From Candidatus Heimdallarchaeota archaeon (GTDB lineage Archaea; Asgardarchaeota; Heimdallarchaeia; JABLTI01), in NCBI GenBank assembly GCA_019058275.1, contig JAHLVW010000083.1:1-64000 (forward strand): a stretch of DNA of 64,000 bases, given 5' to 3'. The notes beneath the pieces were generated by a model. That model made no database searches. It was not told the origin of the DNA and was given only the letters and a program-made list of their open reading frames with translations. Each line of letters opens with the position of its first letter. The first letter of the stretch is position 1. Both the position numbers and the translations under genes were made by a program. This document shows positions 17,701 to 25,989 of this stretch, in pieces.

Positions 17701-18354
17701 TTGAGAATTCTTGAGGAAATTGAAATAACACTCGATGATAATGAAATATTCCATCTATTAAGAGCTGATAACAAATCAAGAAAGAATTCCAAAAAACCAT
17801 CCACAGATTTACTGAATGAAATTAGTGAAATGAAAGAAGCATCTCTTGATTTAATACAGCCTAAGGGAGTCTATGATTGTTTTGAGAGCCACAAGCTAAA
17901 CCCACGTTTTCTTTTTGAAAAATCTGAAAAAACCATTTTAGCTATATGCACAATTGGTGAGTCTTTGGAGAAAAGATGTTCGAAGTTTCTACAAGAAGGT
18001 GAACTAGCAAAAGGAGTTATTCTTGATGCTATTGCTTCACATGCTACTGAAGAAACAGCTTCCTCATTCAATAAATTAATTTTAAATGATTTAACTGAGG
18101 AAGTTGAAAATAAAGAAGTAACAAATAGATTCAGCCCAGGTTACTGTCAATGGATATTAGAAGTTGGACAGAGTTTAATTTTCTCTCTTTTACCTGCAGA
18201 AACTATCAATGTATCATTGAGTGCATCAATGATGATGATTCCTAGGAAATCAGTTTCTTTTGCGGTGAATTTTGGAGATAAGGTTGATAACGAACTAGGT
18301 ATTAGGGTATGCGAAACATGTAATTTAGTAAATTGTGCACATAGAAGAGTATAG
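17701..18354 (+). CDS. Stand-alone MetH activation-domain-like protein
   Basis: A 217-residue protein resembling the reactivation domain of methionine synthase (PF02965). The hallmark RFSPGYCQW is present, preceded by AICTIGESLE, with SLSASMMMIPRKSVSF after it. The C-terminus adds C-x2-C-x4-C (CETCNLVNC), which could bind a metal or Fe-S cluster and is not part of the MetH domain. In MetH this domain presents S-adenosylmethionine to re-methylate oxidised cobalamin. Here it would keep the separate corrinoid protein active. It follows the homocysteine methyltransferase by 5 bases. Confidence 0.8.
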   Translation: MRILEEIEITLDDNEIFHLLRADNKSRKNSKKPSTDLLNEISEMKEASLDLIQPKGVYDCFESHKLNPRFLFEKSEKTILAICTIGESLEKRCSKFLQEGELAKGVILDAIASHATEETASSFNKLILNDLTEEVENKEVTNRFSPGYCQWILEVGQSLIFSLLPAETINVSLSASMMMIPRKSVSFAVNFGDKVDNELGIRVCETCNLVNCAHRRV

Positions 18355-18440
18355 GTTTACAATTTTACTCTTTGATTGCAAAAAATGTTTTTATGATGAG
18401 AAGATGTGTGGTACTAGACAAAAAAAGAAGTGGTTATCTA

Positions 18441-19892
18441 ATGAGACCAGTAATAAATATTCTTGAAAATGAATTAAAGGAAAAGGTTGTCACAGAAGCA
18501 ATAGAAATTCTAGAAGAGATTGGAATCTTTATTGAAAATAATGAAGCTATTGAAATTCTACAGAATGCTGGAATTGATGTTAATCAAGAGAAAAATAGAG
18601 CGAAAATTCCTGCAGATATCGTTAGGAAATCAATAAAATCTGCACCTTCATCAATAACATTGTTTGACCGTGAGGGAAAAGAGGTTACAAAATTAGAAAA
18701 GGAAAATATCTGCTTTGATCCTGGATCTGCAGCTTTACAAGTACTAGATCCTGAAACAAATGAAATTCGTCTTGGCATATCAAAGGATCTTATAAATTTT
18801 ACAAAAGTTGTAGAACAATTGGAGTATATTCATGCTCAAAGCACAGCTATAATTTGTTCTGATGTTCCAGAAGTTGTAGCTGATAGATATCGTCTGTATT
18901 TAGCTTTAATTTACTCAAAGAAACCAGTTATTACAGGTACATTTGCTAAAGAGTCTTTTGAGATCATGAAGGATATGCTAGTCACTATTAGAGGTGGAGA
19001 AAAGGAACTAAGAAAGAAACCATTAGCAATTTTCGATGCATGTCCATCACCTCCTTTGAAATGGAGTGATTTGACTTGTCAAAGTATTATTGATGGAGCA
19101 AAATATGGCATTCCTTCAGAATTTGTTTCAATGCCTATGACCGGTGCGAACGCACCTGTTACTATTCTAGGAGCAATAGTTCAACATGCAGCTGAGACAT
19201 TAGCAGGTATTGTTATTACACAATTGGTTTCACCAAGAGCTCCTGTTATCTGGGGAGGTTCTCCAGCAGTTTTTGATATGAGAAAAGGAACAACCCCTAT
19301 GGGTTCTATTGATACAATGATTTTAGATTTAGGTTTTGTTGAAATTGGCAAGTATCTAAACTTCCCAACACATGCTTATTTGGGTATGTCTGATGCTAAA
19401 ATTCTAGATGCTCAAACTGGATTTGAAACAGGAATGGGAGCATTATTAGCTGGAATAAAAGGAGTCAACATGATTTCCGGAGCGGGTATGATTGATTTTG
19501 AAACAACTCAAAGTATTCAGAAAGTTGTCATTGATAATGAAATCTGCGGAATGGTTCACAAATTCATCAAAGGGATTACTCAAAGAGATGAACCAATTGC
19601 AAAACATTTACTAAAAGAATTTGACGAGAAAACTACTCATTTACTTTCACATGATCATACTTTGAAATGGTTTAAGGAAGAACAATTTATTCCAAGCATG
19701 GTTATTGACCGTTCTACTAACGAAGAATGGATAAATAAAGGTCGCAAATCTATAGGTCAAAGAGCTAATGAACGAGCTGAAAAGCTAATCAAAAAATATC
19801 CTGGCGTAACATTAGAAAAGGATATCATTAATGATTTATCAAAGATTATGAAATACAAAGATGTTGATTTCAAATCATTCTTAGATCTTTAA
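18441..19892 (+). CDS. MttB-family methyltransferase (no pyrrolysine)
   Basis: About 483 residues of the trimethylamine methyltransferase superfamily (COG5598). Characteristic stretches are NICFDPGSAAL, TGTFAKESF, MPMTGANAPVT, VSPRAPVIWGG and GMGALLAGIKG. There is no in-frame TAG, so it is a non-pyrrolysine member like MtgB, MtcB or MtpB, which demethylate glycine betaine, carnitine or proline betaine and pass the methyl group to a corrinoid protein. ATG at 18441 aligns with family N-termini; ATG at 18372 adds 23 unlikely residues. Substrate not determinable. It is the probable methyl-donor enzyme of the cluster. Confidence 0.88.
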   Translation: MRPVINILENELKEKVVTEAIEILEEIGIFIENNEAIEILQNAGIDVNQEKNRAKIPADIVRKSIKSAPSSITLFDREGKEVTKLEKENICFDPGSAALQVLDPETNEIRLGISKDLINFTKVVEQLEYIHAQSTAIICSDVPEVVADRYRLYLALIYSKKPVITGTFAKESFEIMKDMLVTIRGGEKELRKKPLAIFDACPSPPLKWSDLTCQSIIDGAKYGIPSEFVSMPMTGANAPVTILGAIVQHAAETLAGIVITQLVSPRAPVIWGGSPAVFDMRKGTTPMGSIDTMILDLGFVEIGKYLNFPTHAYLGMSDAKILDAQTGFETGMGALLAGIKGVNMISGAGMIDFETTQSIQKVVIDNEICGMVHKFIKGITQRDEPIAKHLLKEFDEKTTHLLSHDHTLKWFKEEQFIPSMVIDRSTNEEWINKGRKSIGQRANERAEKLIKKYPGVTLEKDIINDLSKIMKYKDVDFKSFLDL

Positions 19893-19974
19893 TTCAAGTA
19901 TTTGTATTATTATCTTTATTACTGAAAAGGTTAAAAGGTAATTATATCTCCTAATGTGAAAGGATGTTTGCAAA

Positions 19975-21204
19975 GTGAATTCAACTGACAGTACTTCTTA
20001 TGATGTTATGGTTGTAGGTAGTGGACCAGCAGGTTCTACAACAGCTAAATTCTTGGCACGAGAAGGTTTCAAAGTAAAAATACTCGAAGCAAAAAGTCAT
20101 GTTGGTTTACCAGTCAGATGCGGTGAAGCTATTGGTAAGGAAACAATTAATGATATTTTAAAAATTGGTGTTCCTAAATTTGCTATGAGATCTGAAATAA
20201 CTGGTTTTCGAGTTTATAGTCCTTCACTTAAAGTTATTGATTATAAATTACCTTCTGGCGAGGGTTACGTTCTTGATCGAAGAGTGTTTGACAAAGAACT
20301 ACTCGTTGGTGCAATTGTCGAAGGGGCAGACATCGAATTAAACACACAAGTTACCAACATTAAAATCAATAAAAAAACTGGTGTAACAATAAAAGCCAAT
20401 CAAAGAGGTAAGGAAATTACTGAAACAGCACCTGTTGTTGTTGGTGCTGATGGTATTTATAGTCAAGTTGCTCGAGATGCTGGTCTTGCGGAACCCATTG
20501 AACCCATTGATTTGGATACTTCAATTGGTTATGAAATGGTTGGTGTAGATATTACTGAACCAACAATGCTAGATTTGTACATGGGGAATGAAGTTGCTCC
20601 TAGAGGTTATGTTTGGATATTTCCTAAAGGAGAACACTGTGCAAATGTTGGCATAGGTGTTGGTGTTGGTTTTGCAAAGAAAGGTGTCAAAGAATATCTT
20701 GATGATTTCATTTTTAATAATCCTGAAGGTAAGAGACGATTCAAAAAAGCAAAAATTATTGAGGAGAGAATTGGAGCAATCCCTGTTGGCGGTTCACTTG
20801 AGAAATTAGCTACTGACAGAGTTTTACTTGTTGGTGATGCTGCAAGACAAGTTAACCCCTTAACTGGAGGAGGTATTGCTTATGGTATGGAAGCTGGGAA
20901 AATGATTAGTGATACTCTAGTTGAAGCATTTGAAAAGAGTGACTTGTCAGAGAGTTTCTTAAGGAAAAAATATGAGAAACTTTGGGATAATGCTTATGGA
21001 AAATCATTTAGCATGGGTTCTAAGGCAAGAAAGATATTAGATATACTAACAGATGAGCAAATGGAAAATATTATTGAAACTTTCGATGGAGAAGATTTAA
21101 CAAAAGCTGTTAGAGGACGCTGGAATCAAATAAAACTTGGTGCAAAATTAATGAAGAAAGATCCAACATTACTAAAACTACTTCGAGAGGTATTGGGCAA
21201 CTAA
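19975..21204 (+). CDS. Geranylgeranyl reductase family flavoprotein
   Basis: A 409-residue FAD enzyme. The Rossmann start is DVMVVGSGPAGS, followed by the substrate-loop motif GLPVRCGEAIG and the second FAD motif LLVGDAARQVNP ending in GGGIAYG. These match archaeal digeranylgeranylglycerophospholipid reductases, which saturate the isoprenoid chains of ether lipids. The GTG start at 19975 places the FAD motif about 10 residues in, as expected. It follows the methyltransferase cluster by about 80 bases and is probably transcribed separately. Other isoprenoid reductions in the same family are possible. Confidence 0.9.
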   Translation: MNSTDSTSYDVMVVGSGPAGSTTAKFLAREGFKVKILEAKSHVGLPVRCGEAIGKETINDILKIGVPKFAMRSEITGFRVYSPSLKVIDYKLPSGEGYVLDRRVFDKELLVGAIVEGADIELNTQVTNIKINKKTGVTIKANQRGKEITETAPVVVGADGIYSQVARDAGLAEPIEPIDLDTSIGYEMVGVDITEPTMLDLYMGNEVAPRGYVWIFPKGEHCANVGIGVGVGFAKKGVKEYLDDFIFNNPEGKRRFKKAKIIEERIGAIPVGGSLEKLATDRVLLVGDAARQVNPLTGGGIAYGMEAGKMISDTLVEAFEKSDLSESFLRKKYEKLWDNAYGKSFSMGSKARKILDILTDEQMENIIETFDGEDLTKAVRGRWNQIKLGAKLMKKDPTLLKLLREVLGN

Positions 21205-21232
21205 AGTTGTTTGTAAAAAAAAGTTGATTTGT

Positions 21233-22351
21233 ATGAAAATTAGTTACTTACCAAAGAATATCATTGCTGTAAAAAGACAACTCGAAGGACAAGAAAAGTA
21301 TGAATTTGATTTTTTGCTAAGAGCTGTTAGAATAATCAATACTTTGGATGAACCTGTTCAGCTTGTTAAGTATATTTTTGAGTTGAAAACAGAAGGAAAA
21401 TTAATGAAGAAGATTGTTTATTCCGGAGATGTAATTAAAGTAAAAGCTGAAGACCTTCAAGAAATAGTTGAGAGATTAGCATTAAAACAAGATGATGAAA
21501 TCCGTGAAACTGCACGACAACACAATGCATTATTATTTTTGGGTGAAAACAACTTCTGGATACACGAAAATTTTGCATTAAATTCACTTGAGCCAGGACA
21601 AGAGACTGGTTTTCGATTAGAGCATTTTAGAACACTTGTGGAAAAACCACTTGATGAAATGATTTTCACAGTTGTTTACAAACAAAAAGAGGAAGCTAAA
21701 AGAGTGTCTATTAAAATCCCAATAATAGAGTACAAAAACAAAAAGGAATATATCTTCCCATTGAAAGGTTCATGGCTTGTTTTTGGTAATTGGGATGATA
21801 CTTATAATCATCGAACAATGCATTCGCAAGAATTTGCTATGGATCTTGTACAATTAAATGATAATCTGCAGTTTGAGCAATCACATGAAAAATCAAATCA
21901 AGAATACAAATGCTACAATGAAGAAATTATAGCAATTGCTGATGGTAAGGTTGCAGATTGTTTCGATGGAATTCCGGAAAATCCTAGTGCGATTAAAATG
22001 ATTAGTAACGAAGAAGAAAGGGAAATTATTGAGAAATCCGGATTTGTTCCAATAATCTCTGGAAATTACGCCATTATTAAACATGCTACAAATGAATATT
22101 CATTCTATGCTCATATTAAACATGGTTCCCTGAAGGTAAAAAAAGTTGACATTGTAAAACAAGGACAAATAATAGGGAAGCTTGGGAATTCAGGCAACTC
22201 AACAGGTCCACATCTACATTTTCATCTTATGAATAAACCTAGTGTTTTAACTGGACAAGGTTTACCTATTCACTTCACCAATCTCAAAAGCTTTACTGGT
22301 GAGAAAATAAGTTTTATTGAGAACACATTATCAATTGTTCATACAGAATAA
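21233..22351 (+). CDS. M23-family (LytM-type) metallopeptidase-like protein
   Basis: About 372 residues from ATG at 21233 (a TTG at 21224 is less likely). The C-terminal half carries the M23 zinc signature: H-x3-D in HSQEFAMD, then HLHFHL after GNSGNSTGP, with the typical strand YAIIKHATNEYSFYAHI. The N-terminal 170 residues are a beta-rich domain with no signal peptide. M23 enzymes usually cut peptidoglycan cross-links; in a wall-less archaeon a cytoplasmic or other peptide target is likelier. The gene ends in a clear terminator hairpin. Confidence 0.85.
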   Translation: MKISYLPKNIIAVKRQLEGQEKYEFDFLLRAVRIINTLDEPVQLVKYIFELKTEGKLMKKIVYSGDVIKVKAEDLQEIVERLALKQDDEIRETARQHNALLFLGENNFWIHENFALNSLEPGQETGFRLEHFRTLVEKPLDEMIFTVVYKQKEEAKRVSIKIPIIEYKNKKEYIFPLKGSWLVFGNWDDTYNHRTMHSQEFAMDLVQLNDNLQFEQSHEKSNQEYKCYNEEIIAIADGKVADCFDGIPENPSAIKMISNEEEREIIEKSGFVPIISGNYAIIKHATNEYSFYAHIKHGSLKVKKVDIVKQGQIIGKLGNSGNSTGPHLHFHLMNKPSVLTGQGLPIHFTNLKSFTGEKISFIENTLSIVHTE

Positions 22352-22360
22352 ATAAAGAAA

Positions 22361-22385
22361 CCCTACAAATGTAGGGATTTTTTTC
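22361..22385. terminator. Hairpin-plus-T terminator between convergent genes
   Basis: CCCTAC and GTAGGG (22361-22366, 22371-22376) form a six-pair stem with a four-base loop, followed by a run of seven T. It lies between the M23 gene (+) and the wHTH gene (-). The A-rich bases on the other side could let it work in both directions. Confidence 0.8.
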
Positions 22386-22392
22386 TGTTTAA

Positions 22393-22803
22393 TTACAGAA
22401 ATTGCTTCAAATTATCATCATAATCAAGATCAGATTTTTTAGTGCTTCTTAATCGCTCCTTGAACTTCTTGAATTGTTTAGCTGAAGAAGTTTTTGGATC
22501 TCTAGAGTCTTTCATGTAATAATCGACAATTTTCTTAATCAAAGATTGTCTTTGCGGATTTAATCGATAAAAACGACCTGAATCATTATCATAGACTTCT
22601 AATAGCTCAGTATCAGCATCTTGTAGCATTTTAATGATCATACATATGCCAACTAAACCAATTGTAGGTCTCTGATCTTTGGCTATAGATTCAACTTCAA
22701 ACCTAGTATGCCATTTGCCATCTGATAGAAGGTTCAAGACAGCAATTTTTGCAGGATCATTTGATACGAGATTGTAGATACGATTTGCGATAATTGAATT
22801 CAT
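22393..22803 (-). CDS. Winged-helix protein coupled to the SepF-like gene
   Basis: A 136-residue protein. Residues about 18-85 read as a winged helix (KIAVLNLLSDGKWHTRFEVESIAK, a second helix pair, then a wing with LLEVYDNDSGRFYRL), followed by a charged tail. Its start overlaps the stop of the SepF-like gene by four bases, indicating translational coupling. It may be a regulator or DNA-linked partner of the division protein. No specific family name. Confidence 0.65.
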   Translation of the reverse strand: MNSIIANRIYNLVSNDPAKIAVLNLLSDGKWHTRFEVESIAKDQRPTIGLVGICMIIKMLQDADTELLEVYDNDSGRFYRLNPQRQSLIKKIVDYYMKDSRDPKTSSAKQFKKFKERLRSTKKSDLDYDDNLKQFL

Positions 22804-23276
22804 ACACTACCTACCTCTGTTGGAAGGTTAGGAGGGGTGATATCATCATCCATACTACTTTCTTCTAACAAACGTTTTATGAATGAAAGCTTCATGCTAG
22901 GTGGAACAACTACAACAAATTCCTTGCCTAAAGCTACAATATCCCCACCATAGGTTCTTACGTGTGATTTCAATTGTTGAATTGAGCGTTTCAATCGGAT
23001 CATATCCAATCTAGCTAAATCCTTAACACCAAGAATAACTACATTACCTTTAGTAATAGTCTCACAGACCATATCAATATCTTGTAACCCACGTAATGTT
23101 AATGTAATAACTTCTCTTTTATCTTCTTCATATCTAAATTGATCTCTGGATCTTTTTCTGAATAGGAAAACAGAAGTTCCTATCACAGTTCCTAAACCAA
23201 TTAAACTTAATACTGTCAACAGTGCCAATGTCAAATCCTCCAACAATGTCAACTTAATATTAACAGAAACTTGCAT
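22800..23276 (-). CDS. sepF: SepF-like cell-division protein with a membrane helix
   Basis: A 158-residue protein. Residues about 70-145 match the SepF/DUF552 fold: REVITLTLRGLQDIDMVCETI, then GNVVILGVKDL and RTYGGDIVALGKEFVVVVP. Archaeal SepF anchors FtsZ to the membrane. Standard SepF uses a short amphipathic helix; here residues about 12-38 form a true membrane helix (LALLTVLSLIGLGTVIG) followed by a basic RKRSR stretch. The downstream wHTH gene overlaps it and a divergent block encodes primase. The family call is good; the FtsZ role is inferred. Confidence 0.75.
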   Translation of the reverse strand: MQVSVNIKLTLLEDLTLALLTVLSLIGLGTVIGTSVFLFRKRSRDQFRYEEDKREVITLTLRGLQDIDMVCETITKGNVVILGVKDLARLDMIRLKRSIQQLKSHVRTYGGDIVALGKEFVVVVPPSMKLSFIKRLLEESSMDDDITPPNLPTEVGSV

Positions 23277-23338
23277 TAAAAGGCAAAGAATATCAGTATA
23301 TTACAAGGAAAATACATTGAAGAAAACAAGATTTCATT

Positions 23339-23512
23339 TTAGTCAATTAGTGAAATGGCCTTTATTGGACAGCATTCAATGCATAAAGCGCAATCTGTAC
23401 AACCATCACTGATGACTAATGAATCATTTTCTATAGCATACAATCTTTCTGGACAAATTGCTGCACATCCTAGACATAGTCCGCACAAGTCATCATCGAT
23501 TTCTACAGGCAT
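23339..23512 (-). CDS. Small 2[4Fe-4S] ferredoxin
   Basis: A 57-residue protein. Two cluster motifs are visible: CGLCLGCAAICP and CTDCALCIECCP, each C-x2-C-x2-C-x3-C-P, the classic clostridial-type ferredoxin. ATG at 23512 reads MPVEIDDDLC; TAA is at 23339-23341. It is transcribed away from the primase large-subunit gene, upstream of sepF by about 60 bases. It is a generic electron carrier; a link to nearby Fe-S proteins (PriL, XPD) is only positional. Confidence 0.93.
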   Translation of the reverse strand: MPVEIDDDLCGLCLGCAAICPERLYAIENDSLVISDGCTDCALCIECCPIKAISLID

Positions 23513-24933
23513 TTCTTAGCACCAGAAGTAAAAGTATAGAGAGAGATAATAAATCATTCGAAAAAGTAGCTAATCCTCTTAATGAAATTTCACAGTTAAC
23601 TTATTATAGATTGTTTTCCATTTCCTTGTTGAGGATTATTAATTTGAGTGTTCCTGATTGGGTTGTGACTAAACGAATAAGAGAGGTTTCTATACCACAA
23701 GAGCATTTTCAAATTGATATGGATGTATGGCCAAGAATTGCTCGAGAAAGAGCCAATAAGTTAATTCAAGGTCAACGTTGGTTCCCAGCTAGTGGTGCAT
23801 TAAGAGCAAATTATGAAAGAGAAATTTATGAAGAATATGCTGGACATGGTTTGTTACGTTTTGCAGCTGCAGAAAACTCGAGAGTATTTGGTTGGCTCAT
23901 TGAACAAGAAGGGGATTTATTTGAGTGGCGCTTTAAGAATGCGAAAACACTTCAGGAAAAAATTGCTATAGCCAAATACTTCTTTGGAGATAGCAAAGTT
24001 ATCGAACCAAAAGAAGTTTGGACGAAGTTTGATATTAATCATAGCTATTTCAAGGATTTTAGAAGGAAGAACAAACGCATCGAAGCAATTGGTATTTATT
24101 TCGCTTGCATTCCAAAAATTGTTAGTTTTCGGTCTCTTTTAATAAGAGATGGTTGGATAATAGGAACTATTGGTGATTTTGCTGGTGGGGTCAAAATCGC
24201 TTTTGAAAGGTTATTACGCGATAGAATTAAAGAAGCAGGAGAAAGTATGGATCGAACTGTTAAAGGTGCTGTAAGAGAACTTCAAGAAGAATTAGGTAAA
24301 CAAATCCATGCAGTTTCCTATGCTTTGGGTAAAGTCAACATCGAAGATTATGACTTGTTTAATCGTCAAGATATATTCCCACAATGTATGTTGGATTTAT
24401 ATAATGAAGTTATGAAGAAAGGGCATTTGGGTCATCAAGAAAGATTCCAATTAGGTTTATTTTTGAAACGATTAGGCATGTCTATTGATGAACAGCTTAG
24501 ATTTTGGTATGAAAGAGCTGTTGATAATGTTGGTATAACTTTTGAGCAGTTTGCTAGTAGCACTCCAGGTTACATTATTAGGCACATGTATGGATTAGAA
24601 GGTGGAGAAACTGACTACGATGCTCCATCTTGCAGCAGAATTCAAGGAGAGTACTATTGCACCTTTTTACATCAATCAGTAGATGAAATTGACAAGAGTA
24701 TAAGAAGAGAATTCAAAAATCCTTCTCGAAAATTAGAAGAGACTATTAGATTACTTGAAAGCAAAGTAATTGATAAGAAACCAAGTGAAGCATGTGCAAT
24801 AATGTTTAATTTGCGATACCGCAGAGGTGCAAAACCCATTAGACATCCAATAGGTTATTCTACATACGTTGCGAGAACTAAAGGTATTATTAGAAAGGAT
24901 GAAGACCCACGACAGACAAGTAAAAAGAAGTAG
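23458..24933 (+). CDS. priL: DNA primase large subunit PriL
   Basis: The reading frame runs 23458-24933, but the TTG start overlaps the divergent ferredoxin gene, so the real start is probably after 23512 (rare codons near 23536, or further in). The C-terminal half has the PriL pattern IIRHMYGLEGG, then SCSRI and YYCTFLH. Four cysteines (in PQCML, SCSRI, YYCTF and EACAI) would hold the conserved [4Fe-4S] cluster. PriL binds PriS and helps start and count RNA/DNA primers. PriS follows 21 bases downstream. Confidence 0.88.
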   Translation: MLHILDIVRTSHHRFLQAFLSTRSKSIERDNKSFEKVANPLNEISQLTYYRLFSISLLRIINLSVPDWVVTKRIREVSIPQEHFQIDMDVWPRIARERANKLIQGQRWFPASGALRANYEREIYEEYAGHGLLRFAAAENSRVFGWLIEQEGDLFEWRFKNAKTLQEKIAIAKYFFGDSKVIEPKEVWTKFDINHSYFKDFRRKNKRIEAIGIYFACIPKIVSFRSLLIRDGWIIGTIGDFAGGVKIAFERLLRDRIKEAGESMDRTVKGAVRELQEELGKQIHAVSYALGKVNIEDYDLFNRQDIFPQCMLDLYNEVMKKGHLGHQERFQLGLFLKRLGMSIDEQLRFWYERAVDNVGITFEQFASSTPGYIIRHMYGLEGGETDYDAPSCSRIQGEYYCTFLHQSVDEIDKSIRREFKNPSRKLEETIRLLESKVIDKKPSEACAIMFNLRYRRGAKPIRHPIGYSTYVARTKGIIRKDEDPRQTSKKK

Positions 24934-24954
24934 ATTACATGGAGAAAGATAAAT

Positions 24955-25980
24955 TTGGCAAAGAATAACAATTCCAAAAACACGGAAAACAATAAACTAC
25001 CTATTGAAACTAAATTAGTACAACAATATTACAAGGAGGTCTTTGATCCTGGCGATTTAATTTCAATAATTGGATTATCAACTTTCTATCGTAGAGAGTT
25101 TGCTTTTTTGCTTGAAAATGATGTTTTCGTCAGAAATATTTCATTTAAATCAACTAGTGGTTTGGTTAATTATCTTGTTAGAAACCCAATAAAAAGAGCA
25201 TATATTGGAGCAGTTTATGATGTTCCTCCAACAAAGAATAATACCATTCAAAAAATCAAATGGAAATCCCGGGAATTTTGTTTTGATTTAGATCTAAATG
25301 ATTATGATTTGGTAAGAATATGCGGATGTCAAGGCAAGGAGCAGTATTGTAAAGTTTGCTGGTCCCTTGTACAAGATGCAGCTACTTTTTTGGATAGAAC
25401 ATTAAGAGATGATTTTGGTTTCAGAGATATCATATGGGTTTTTTCTGGTAGGAGAGGTTTTCATGGATGGGTAAGAGATAAAGAAGCAGGAATTCTCACT
25501 CAAGAACAGAGAAATAGTATGATACAATATTTGACATTAATTAAGGATGAAAAGCGCACACAAGCTGTAGAAAAAGACTTAAAACATGTTTTACCACTCA
25601 GAGATCGAATCATTGAGATGGTTGCAAAAACATTTTTCCAAAAAGCAACTGTAAAGGAGCTTAGAGCTGAACCATTTAAATTTACCAAAAAGCAAATTGA
25701 ACGGCTTCAATATAATCTGAAAAATAGTACCAGACCTTTTCATTATACGTATGATTCTATATTAGAGAATAAACAAGATCGTGATGCAATATTCACGCAT
25801 ATTATTACATATAGATACCCAAGAATTGATCGTAAAGTATCCATAGATATTCGTCGAATTTTGAAAATACCAGGAAGTATACAAGATACTAATGGTAGGA
25901 TTTGTTGCAAAGTAGATATTAAAAAAATCCACAAATTCTATCCAGAAAATGCTCCTACAATTTGGGATTTATTATCTTGA
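24955..25980 (+). CDS. priS: DNA primase catalytic subunit PriS
   Basis: A 341-residue archaeo-eukaryotic primase. The catalytic D-x-D is in CFDLDLNDYD (Asp111, Asp113), followed by zinc-type cysteines in CGCQGKEQYCKVCW and the conserved SGRRGFHGWV. The TTG start at 24955 follows GGAG at 24940-24943. It forms the primase heterodimer with PriL encoded just upstream and primes both leading and lagging strands. Confidence 0.95.
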   Translation: MAKNNNSKNTENNKLPIETKLVQQYYKEVFDPGDLISIIGLSTFYRREFAFLLENDVFVRNISFKSTSGLVNYLVRNPIKRAYIGAVYDVPPTKNNTIQKIKWKSREFCFDLDLNDYDLVRICGCQGKEQYCKVCWSLVQDAATFLDRTLRDDFGFRDIIWVFSGRRGFHGWVRDKEAGILTQEQRNSMIQYLTLIKDEKRTQAVEKDLKHVLPLRDRIIEMVAKTFFQKATVKELRAEPFKFTKKQIERLQYNLKNSTRPFHYTYDSILENKQDRDAIFTHIITYRYPRIDRKVSIDIRRILKIPGSIQDTNGRICCKVDIKKIHKFYPENAPTIWDLLS

Positions 25981-25989
25981 GTTTAATCT

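Noticed and set aside
23458-23512. N-terminal extension of PriL from the TTG at 23458
   Set aside because: It overlaps the divergent ferredoxin gene, whose two cluster motifs leave no doubt; the primase probably starts later.
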